Shown: piece by piece, positions 23,201 to 33,200 of the stretch | Position numbering within the stretch: the first letter of the stretch is position 1 | Layout: each line of letters begins with the position of its first letter | From: Galaxea fascicularis | Taxonomy: Eukaryota > Cnidaria > Anthozoa > Scleractinia > Euphylliidae | NCBI GenBank assembly: GCA_948470475.1 | Contig: OX419337.1 | Span: 22,274,806-22,338,805, forward strand | Length of the DNA stretch: 64,000 nt | Reading direction: 5' to 3' | Made by a program: the position numbers and the translations under genes | The notes under the pieces: model-generated | What the model was told of the DNA's origin: nothing | What the model saw: only the letters and a program-made list of their open reading frames with translations | Databases searched by the model: none

Positions 23201-24175
23201 CCTCCCGTTCAGAAACTAATAATCAAGTTAGAAACCGGATATTACAGAGCACAGGAACTAGACATGAGGCAAGTGGGTAATATCTTCTTATTCGCGACAA
23301 GCTCAGAATCTGAAAAAGTGGACTGAAAACAGAACTAGTGTTCAGTGGTCAGCGCTAACCATTGGTTAAGATGCATTCAAACCTATAGGTTGTCATGGTA
23401 TTTAACCAGTGTGTAAGCACTTACAATGTTTCGAACAGCTCGGCCCAGAGGGGTACAAAAGCGGGGTGGAGTGTTGTAGGCTATTCGGTTCCCAAGAAGG
23501 CTGCGCAGATGGATGCTAAGGTATTAATATTGATGATACCCTTGAACCACTTGCATATTGGTCCAGTAAGGTAATATCACTTAAACTCAACAACAACTCC
23601 AAGTGGGTCTTTCTGGCTTCTATCAGGTTTCAGCTTTTATTTGGCGACAGCAGGCCTGCCAACATGTCCAGCCACGATATTGATTAGTTCCGCTTACCAC
23701 AACTACCATGGCGCTTCTTTAATTGGGAGACATTTATCGTGAAACATGATATAAATCGAGTCCCATGGTCTACATTACCAAACGCCTCTTAATCTACAAA
23801 TCCGTGAATCACTTGAGTCATTCATTTATGAAAACCATATAATTGTTGAGAGTCACTAGAACAACTCAAATGTGGTTTCATCTGCAAAATGTGGTAGACA
23901 TCAACATTAACAGTTTTCTTACGAAATGCGTGAGAGTTACGAGCAAATTTTGTGAACTCGGTGACAGTCCCTCTCATTGTTGCTTGTTTTTCATTGTTCA
24001 TCAACAGGTTCTTTTCTGACTGTATAAGAAAAGAGAAAACCATTAAAAACATAAATTAAATATGAGCAAAGATTCCCTTCTTCTTTTCTTTACTGGCCAT
24101 TTGTATTAACACTTATTTTTATCAAACAGTTCAATCAAGTGTAGCTTTGATTCTAGGGACTATTTTTTCCTTAAT
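20269..24175. other. Intergenic region between gene E and gene B
   Basis: No exon with convincing borders and frame, and no clear inverted-repeat element. A C-rich tract lies near 21160-21190. Gene B regulatory sequence probably lies at the right end. A 5' UTR splice acceptor (GATTCTAG) just before the gene B ATG is possible by analogy with C and D. Confidence 0.4.
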
Positions 24176-24551
24176 ATGCGATTTGGAGGGAAATATTTAA
24201 TTTTCGTATTATGCATTTTGTATTTGCACTGTTTAGTGTTCGGCAAATCAACAAACGAGAACAAAGCGATTCGTAAACATATCAATAGAAAGGTCACGAA
24301 TGGCTCCCGAGGAGAATTTACCCCACGAAAAACAAGGGATCATCGTAGAAAATCGATCGAACAGTCCGGAGGCTCAAAAGGATCGGAGGATGCGGTGCGG
24401 AAGAACTTCCTTGCTGGTTCATTGATCCCGGGAGGACGAATAGAGGAATTGCCTCTTCCTGATCAGGTGGAGCATGTACAGGATTTCCCTGTCCCAGTCG
24501 CTGTTAAACATGAAATAGCCGAAAGCATCTTACACGTGCATATTCATGATA
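24176..24551 (+). CDS. Gene B exon 1: signal peptide, basic linker, HVHIH motif
   Basis: ATG at 24176. Hydrophobic core [16 protein letters not shown] at residues 8-23 fits a signal peptide. Then a basic stretch ([10 protein letters not shown]) and LHVHIHD directly before the donor GTAAGT at 24552. The HVHIH end is shared with C and D; the basic linker is longer here (125 codons against 78). Confidence 0.85.
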
Positions 24552-27500
24552 GTAAGTTCCATACCTAATGTTATTGTTCATTCATCATCCACGGCTCTAA
24601 TGTTTTGGTTGTTGCAAAATTAAATTAAACCAAACATCGTCAGTCATGCACTTTTATCAAAACATGAAACAATTTTTCGTACATTTTTGTACTTGATCGA
24701 CTACTCCATATATCTGTTCCTTAAAGAATTCAATCTGTTTTAATAACAATTCTTGTTTTCACTCTTTCTCTTTCATTCTTCAGAGAATCCGTGTAGAAAT
24801 GGTGGATTCCTTTCGCGTGATTTTCACGGAGGTTATCATTGTGTTTGCCCTGTTAAATTTACCGGTCCCACATGCGAAGGTACGTTCTAAGTGGAGTCGT
24901 TGTGAGTCGAACATAAGTTCTCTGTAATGGTAAGACACTAACGAACGTTTGCTAGGAAGGTGAGAGAAATTTGCCTTGAACTTGTTATATTTTGCAAATA
25001 CATACATACATACATCACCTTTATTTCACCTCGGATTTACAAGAGTAGCTGTATAGCTAATTTCTCCGAGAAAGAAAAAGAGGGAAAAAAATAATTAATA
25101 AAATCGTATATTGTATACAGTACATTAAAACTATTATTTACATAAGTAACAATTGCATTGATGTTCGAAAGAAATTTGGCGTATTTTAGCTCTGAACTCA
25201 TTCAAGGACGTTAACGACCTCAGGTCCTCTGTTAGTTTGTTCCACATGTTTGCAGAAGTGTATCTGAAGGAGTGAAGACCATAAGTGGTTGTATTAACGT
25301 ATGGGATAACAAGTTTGCTTGATCCTCGTAGGTTGCGTTCAGTATTTCTCATTTGAAAAAGACCACGTACGTACTTCGGCATCGTTTCAAAGTGAATTGC
25401 CTTAAAAACTGTTTTCATCATGTCTTGGCACCTAATACTGTACAGATCACTAGTACTGAATTTGCTCAGTAGCTCCTGATATGGCAGAGACTTCTCGTCC
25501 AGAACAATCCTGAGCGCCCTTTTGTTAAGACTTTCTAATTTATTTCTATTTCGAGCCCCGCAAAAGTGCCAAACTGCTGAGCAATATCTAAAATATGGAA
25601 CAATGAAGGCCTTATAAAGTTTACATTTTACATCTGTCGGTACTATTTTTCGAAAACGAGAAATTACATTAATTTGATTGTTGACCTTTGTACAAATGTT
25701 TTTTACATGGGTGTTGAACTGCAAATTCTTATCAATGTTCACTCCTAAAAGGTCAATGTTGTCTTTGACCGGAATGTTAATGTCATTCACTGTAAAACTA
25801 AAGGTGTAGTTTGTGTTCCCTAAAATCATTGCTTGATACTTATCCGGATTTGTAATCATACCGTTCATACCAAACCATTGGTCAGCTTCGAGAAGCTGGC
25901 ATTGAAGTTTCATTTCTAACTTCACTGGATCTTTATCCGAGGCATAAATTTGCTCATCATCAGCATAGGCATTGATACAAACTCCTTCCAGGAAGTAAAA
26001 GAGATCATTCATAAATACGTTGAAGAAAAGGGGTCCAAGGACGGATCCCTGAGGTACTCCTTTTATAACTGGCAGCCAAGAAGAAAATTTGTCGCCTACT
26101 TTAACTCTCTGTAATCTTCCAGACAAATAGTTTCGCAACAGAGCAACGCCGTGTTCGGCCACTCCATACGCCCTCAACTTAGCTAGCAGCAACTCGTGTG
26201 GTACACAATCAAAGGCCTTTGAAAGATCTAAAGATATCACAGCAACCAGTTCTTTATTATCTAAGCCAGCCCTCCAATCTTCTGTTAGACGCAGCAGTGT
26301 GCTCTCACAGCTATAATTCTTGCGATATGCAGAAATGAAGTCAGACAATATGTCTTTGAAATATACCGATAATTGATCAGACAAGACTCTCTCATAGATG
26401 TTATTTAAAATGGGTAGTACCGTCACCGGTCGATAATTCTTCTTGTAAAGTTCATCTTCTTTTTTAAATAACGGTGTTACTTGGCCCATTTTCCACCTGA
26501 CCGGATAACAACACGAGATGACTGAGGAATTGATGATTTTTGACACTGGAAGCGCTATAACAGGAGCAGATAATTTGAGTAGCGTCGGATGTAGCATATC
26601 ATGACCACAAGATTTGCGACTGTTTATAGAAGATAGTAAGAGATCCACCTGAGATGGATTCACAAGATCAAAGTTGAAAGTTTCCCTTTCCACCTTATTG
26701 TGCATTATTTCTCTGATACTTGGATGTTCAAGGAAATCTGTACCATATTCCATTTCCGTGATCTCATTGGCATCTTCCAGAATATTTACAAAATAATCAT
26801 TAAAAAGCTCAGCAAGAACTTTTTTGTCATTTATGAAGTTACCATCTTCTTTGAGTAATATGTTGTTTGCTTGGCCAGAGTTCCTGGAGTGTAGGAATGG
26901 ACGATACATTTTCCAAAAGTCAGCTGGGTTTTGGGATCCCTCAACTTTGTTGTTAAAATATAGCGTTAGTTTGGTGGGGAGAGCTTGATGGCGGATGGTT
27001 TCCTTGCTGTTAGATGACAACATGTTAGGAATTCTCATCAGAAAACTGTTTATCTTTTTTCTTTAGAACAACAGTTCTGCTTCTCCGAACCTTGCAAGAA
27101 TGGTGGGAGGTGTATGGAGACAGTCTATGGTTACAAGTGCCAATGTGCCAAGAGGTTCTCTGGGGATAACTGCGAAGGTTTTATTTTTGCCTGAGGATAA
27201 TGACAATAATAATAATAATAATAATAATAATATGATTTCTTTCATATGCATTATTCACAATAATAATTATATTAATAACAATAATAATTACGATGGTGAA
27301 AGTGATAGTGACCGTGATGATGAATTCTTTGTTAAACCCAAGTTATTGACTTCCTTTTCCACAGATGAATTATTCTGTATTCCAAATCCATGTTTGCATG
27401 ATGGCAAATGTGTGGAGACTATTCGAGGCTACAAGTGTGTTTGCCAGAATGGATTCAGAGGGACTCACTGCAAAGGTGAGGATAAAAAATCTAAGTATAC

Positions 27501-30244
27501 AGTGTACTTTAGAATAAATTATAAAATAAAATGCTTCTCGTTTCGTGCTGAGGATGGTGGTAGTGATGGTGATGGTGATTCTGGTAGTGTTGATGGTCGT
27601 GATGATGGTGGTGATGGTGACGGTGCTGACGGTGATGACAACCATGATAACTCGTAATGATTACTGTTATAGCAATAACCTTAATAGTGATGGTGACAGT
27701 GATGATGCGTTGTAATAAATACAATTTTTTCCAGATATCGATTCGTGTTACCCGAACCCTTGCCAGCACGGAGGAACATGTGAAAATATTAATGGTGCCG
27801 CCAGATGCCAATGCCATCCGGGGTATCATGGAAAATATTGCCATGGTAACAGGACTTTGACCTTTATTATTTTGATCCCATGATACCTTAAAAAAAATCG
27901 TAGAATCAGAAATTGAATCAATCAAATAATTTATGTTATAGTTCGAGGGATTTTTCCTCCTTTTCATTGGCTATGACCTGCAAACAACTGCCTACAAATA
28001 ATGGTCTGCTCATGCGTAATACCGTCTAAATGCAGTTTTCCTTCAAATAATATTCTGCTCATGCGCAGTTGTAACCACGCTAGAAGAAATTATTTAACTC
28101 AGAAGGAAACCAATTGATCTCTGCCAGCAGCACGCGCTTGCCGCTTCTCCACAAAATATCAAAACAAACTTGGTGATCGAATGATAAAACAATTATTGAA
28201 CTCGGTTTTCGTAAAATGTCGTGATTTGTCATTGTCTCGCAGATCAATTATTTGCCTCAGCCTTCGGCTTCGCCACTGACAAATCACGATATTTTGCTTA
28301 ACCTCGTCCAATAATTGTTAAATGCTAGTTTAGAGACGCCAGCTGCATAAATTGGGTCTTCACTATATCCAAGTGCGTCTGCTCTTGTAGATCTGTGCAC
28401 TGATACACTTTCAGGCCACTGTTAGAAAGGTTATGATCAAAATGTTTTGTTAAATATGAAAAGAATTATCTTTCTATGGTTATTGTTTATATTCCTTTGA
28501 ACTGTCATACTGATAAAACAGAAATCTAACTAACACTGAGCATTTTTTCAATTTTAAGAAACGTATATTTGTCACGTAAATCCGTGTCATAATGGTGGAC
28601 GATGTGTAGAGAACCCCTTGCAACCTTGTCGCTGTCCAAGAGGATATGTTGGAACGTACTGCCATGGTAGGACTGGAGCTGGTTTTTGGAAAAGAAGTGT
28701 AATAGCTTCTACATTTTGTCAGTGCCAAGCAATGATGATGATAGTGGTCATAGCGATAACAGACAATGTTAGGGATTATGCTTGTTGTCCTGCTAACTGC
28801 TTCTCTTGGTTTAAACCGCCATCACATAGTTTCTGAGGATGTTGCGATTCGATTTGCGTTTTCTTTCTTTAGATCACGTATGTCATCCTAATCCTTGCCT
28901 ACATGGTGGAGCTTGTTCAATAGTGGACCATCCACTGGGCTCGCGGAGCAACAGATGGACCTTCCACTGCCACTGTTCTGAGTACTACCGCGGGCGTATT
29001 TGTCAGAGTAAGTTACATGTGAGGATTCTATTTGAATAGTTTTGGTTTCGTTGGGACACAATACCTACATCTCCATCATGAAAAGAGCTGGAATTCAAAG
29101 CCTTACCAGTACACGTCCACTGCTTTGTTTATTATTCCACTAAGGCTCTTCCCTGCTTTAGAAGGTTATCGCGTTGAACCTTTTCCATTGAAAAGAAACA
29201 GTAAGTAGTTATCCTTAAATGCATCAGTTATTCTTAAATGCATCATCAAGAGTAAAGAAAAATTTCTTACGGTTTCCTTAAAACTGATTCATTTCATTTA
29301 CATTATTGACACCTTAAAACTGACTGTAATTATTTTAGTTCCTCACCCATGCATTGATCAGCCATGTCTCAACGGTGGCACATGCGTAGACACGTATTAC
29401 ACTTTGAACGGGGGACGCGAGCAGCATAACGCTCATGATGTTACTGTGCCCTCAATGAACCTGGAGTTTTTCTGCAACTGCCCGCCGGGATTCACTGGAT
29501 CAAGGTGCGAAAGTAAGTAAATGTGATTAACTTCTTGAATCTCTTCCGTTCATTTCTGTTCAATCTCGTCCATTTCAAATACAAGGCTTGTTTTTCCAGA
29601 CAACTATTATAAAGACATAATAATTTAAGTTGACTTAAATTATGATAACCAGCGTCGAGTATTAAAAGTTAAAGCTAATAGGATAATGGTAAAGAATTAG
29701 AAGACATCTTATGAAAACAAAAAAACATTTTCAATAACCCAAATTTTAAAGTGGTGTCTGGCTTTATTTGGAATCCTTAATTCAAGTTATAAGTTATTGC
29801 AAGTTTTGCTAGAGTTGGAAGATAAGATAGATTGATTTTCAATCATTTCAGTTGATATTTGTTCACTGTGTCACCGTGACGCTGACTGTGTCAATCATCA
29901 CTGTGTCTGCAAACCTCATTTCATTGGAGACGGCCATTATTGTCGAAGTAAGTGGAATTGTTTTTGTATGCTTCTTATTAACTATAACTACAATTATAAC
30001 TACAACTACTGGAAATACCACAACTGCTGATGCTACTGGATTAACATTACTTTCATTGTCAAAGATGTGTCCAGCCATTGTTATCCAAATCCTTGTTACC
30101 ATGGGACATGTTCAGAGGGCCCTGACGGAAGTTATGACTGTGATTGCTACCCTGGATATTGTGGACCTCAATGCAGAGGTAAGTGATACAGTAGACATAA
30201 CAAAGAAAGTGCCACAGCTATCAACGAGTTACCGCATAATGCAG

Positions 30245-30294
<50 letters not shown>

Positions 30295-33200
30295 TAATAA
30301 TAATAATTTATTACTTATTAGGTGCAAATTATCATGTGAATATGATCAAATGCGCCTCACAATTCGAAATCTTCACAATTCTTAATTCTTTACAATGCTC
30401 AAATCAAACAAAATCAAATGTTTGTTTTTGGAGATCGAAAGAGGAAATCCGGAGTACCCGGAGAAAAACCTCTCAGAGCAGGGTAGAGAACCAACAAACT
30501 CAACCCACACATGATGCCGAGTCCGGGATTCGAACCCGGAACACATTGGTGGAAGGCGAGTCCTCTCACGGCTGCACCAACCCTGCTCCCCCGCTTTTAA
30601 TGACAGAGATGTTCAAGTTGTTCGTACCCCCACCTCATCCCCCCACCTCCGAAAGAAGAGTGTTCAAATGTTAAGGTTAAATGTGATTTGTGAGCATCTG
30701 AAAGATGCAAAGACGTTGATAATGATGATGATCAACGTTAATTTTCTATAATATCCCAATTCAAAGTTTTAAGGTCGCGTTCTTTAAGCTAGCTCTTAGT
30801 GTTGTATGTTCCCAAGGTATGTTTCTAGGAATAGGTAATGGTATTATTCACTGGGACATTATAATTCATTCCTTAGATATCTGCCAGCCTTGCTTGCTTT
30901 GGCCGTGTGGCAATGGTGGACAGTGTATTCCAAAAGGAGAGAAGCGTATTTGCATATGTCTACCTCCCTACCAACCACCAGATTGTAATGGTAAAAAGAT
31001 CAAATACATTGAAAAGAATGAGTCAGAAAGTAAACGTATTTAGTGTTGGTTGTTGGATATTGGAAGATATATATTAGATTGTTATTGGTTTATTGTTAGA
31101 GTACTAGATCTGAGGAGTGCGAATAGGCTCGTGTTGGTGTACCTTTAGAAAGAATCATGATGGTAATGATCAGTGATGATGATAATTATCATGATTATCA
31201 AGTCGAAAATAACAAAGCATTCGCTTCTTTGGTCACCACACACATCCTGTAATCTCTACCCCAGTCACCAAGCTTAATGTCACCAAGCTTATCAAAACAA
31301 AGGTACTAGATCAGCCACGTAGTTAGGCACAAACTAACTCTGCTTGTAGTTCTCTAACTGAGAACACTAATTGTTTGAATACAATAATTTGCTGTTGTTG
31401 TGTTCGTTGCCATTGCTTCTTCAGCTACTGAACCTGATTTGTGTGAGCTGAACCCATGCAAAAACGGAGGAAAATGCAAGTTCCTACCGGAGAAAGATGA
31501 TTACATTTGCGAAGATTGCCTTGGGAAGTTTGGTGGAAAAGACTGTTCAGGTTATTGTTTGTATTTTGTTATTGTGTCATTATGATCTTTTTTTCCATTT
31601 CTAAATTAGCAAGTCCTTAGTTTTTGTTAATGTCCATGACCATATGTAGACAAGCAATCGGTGCGTGGTACCTTAGCGGAGGATCCCTGGTATTTTAGGG
31701 ATATTATTTTTGAGGACAACTCAAATGCAAATTGTAAGAAAAGTGGAACTGCTGTTTCTCAGCATAGCTAGTATGAGTCAGCTCTACAGAAGGTCTTTAC
31801 GGCCTAAACCTCGCATACAATGAAACAGTTATCAAGGTCACAAACAGTGTAAATGTTTTTCTTGACAGCGTGGATATACGATGACTAGGAACAACACATC
31901 ATCTTTACTTTCGATATGTTTTGTAGAATGTACTTGCCCTAAGGCCAAAACGATGGCAGGCGACGTACGTCGAGTTGTGGACGCCATTTGTGATGCAGTT
32001 GGGGAGTGTGCGTGTCCTGATGGTGATTTTACGTTTACAGACAAAGGATGTGTATTGGGCGGTAAGAACAATCAAGGAGAAGTAATTATTGCATTACTTT
32101 TGTGTATTGAAACTACCTCTACCTAGGTGTAACGAGATTCTCCATTCGAATTTTCTTTCTAAACGCGCTTGTTCGCATTCCGACTGTGACCAAGCCAAGT
32201 ACGCTTCTAGTACCATAACAGTCTCACCTACGAATATTTTCCCAAACTGAACGATGGACAACCCTTAGTGGTAAGGTGAAAATTGTGAGGGAAAGTAGGA
32301 ATGTACTTCTGCAAAGCTCAACTATGAAATATTGCACCTCAGAAGTTTTAGAACCCTTGTCTGATGATCAGTTAGACCTCTGTTAAAAAACAAAACTGTT
32401 TGTTGAACTGAATTCAGGTGCCCTTTCTCGCGGAATGTAAATAGACGTGTCACTGCGTTTTGTCCTGCCTGGTTATTTGTTGGCTTGATTTTTCCGTTAA
32501 TCCAGACTACTGCAAGAGCCCTACTCCGTACACCAGTCAACGTAACTGGGAGATCAGTTAGACGCAGAAAAAGCGAAGAAACATATGAAAAACAAACACA
32601 TCATTACCGGTGCTAGCTCGTATTAAGCAGAGAGACAAGAACTTTAAACTTTCGGATATTACCGGAACTTACATACCTCGTTTGTGTTCTGTCCAGCGGC
32701 CAACCCATGTGCCAATGAACCATGTAAACATGGCACTTGTGTGGTAGACCCGTCTGGTTCTGGATTTAAATGCATCGACTGCCCACCGCCCTACTATGGC
32801 CGCCTCTGTGAATGTAAGTATCTCTTTCAATGGCGATGCCATTCAAGGATTAGGATTGTATTTTGGCCTACCATCTCCAGGGTACACAGTTGTTAGGCCT
32901 TTGTTTTTTTCCAGGATAATAGCTTTTTTCTTGACCTTTCCCAGACTGGTCAACCAATAAAAAAATTCGAATATGCACAAACCATAGAGTAAAGATAGTA
33001 GTATTAAAAAAGGACGTTTATTGTGTCTATTAACTGAAGGCACCACCTGCACATGTGAGAATCCTTGCCAAAATGGCGCAACTTGTCAGGACACCGGTGT
33101 TAAGCAATATAAATGTGTCTGCCCTCCTGGATATACTGGACCAGATTGCTCAGGTATGTGGTCGTCATAAACGAAGTAGGGTTTGGTTTGGATTACAGTT

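Noticed and set aside
27100..27967. Asn-, Asp- and His-rich ORFs on both strands
   Set aside because: They are produced by AAT and GATGGT microsatellites and cross real exon borders; the EGF exons lie in a single + frame.
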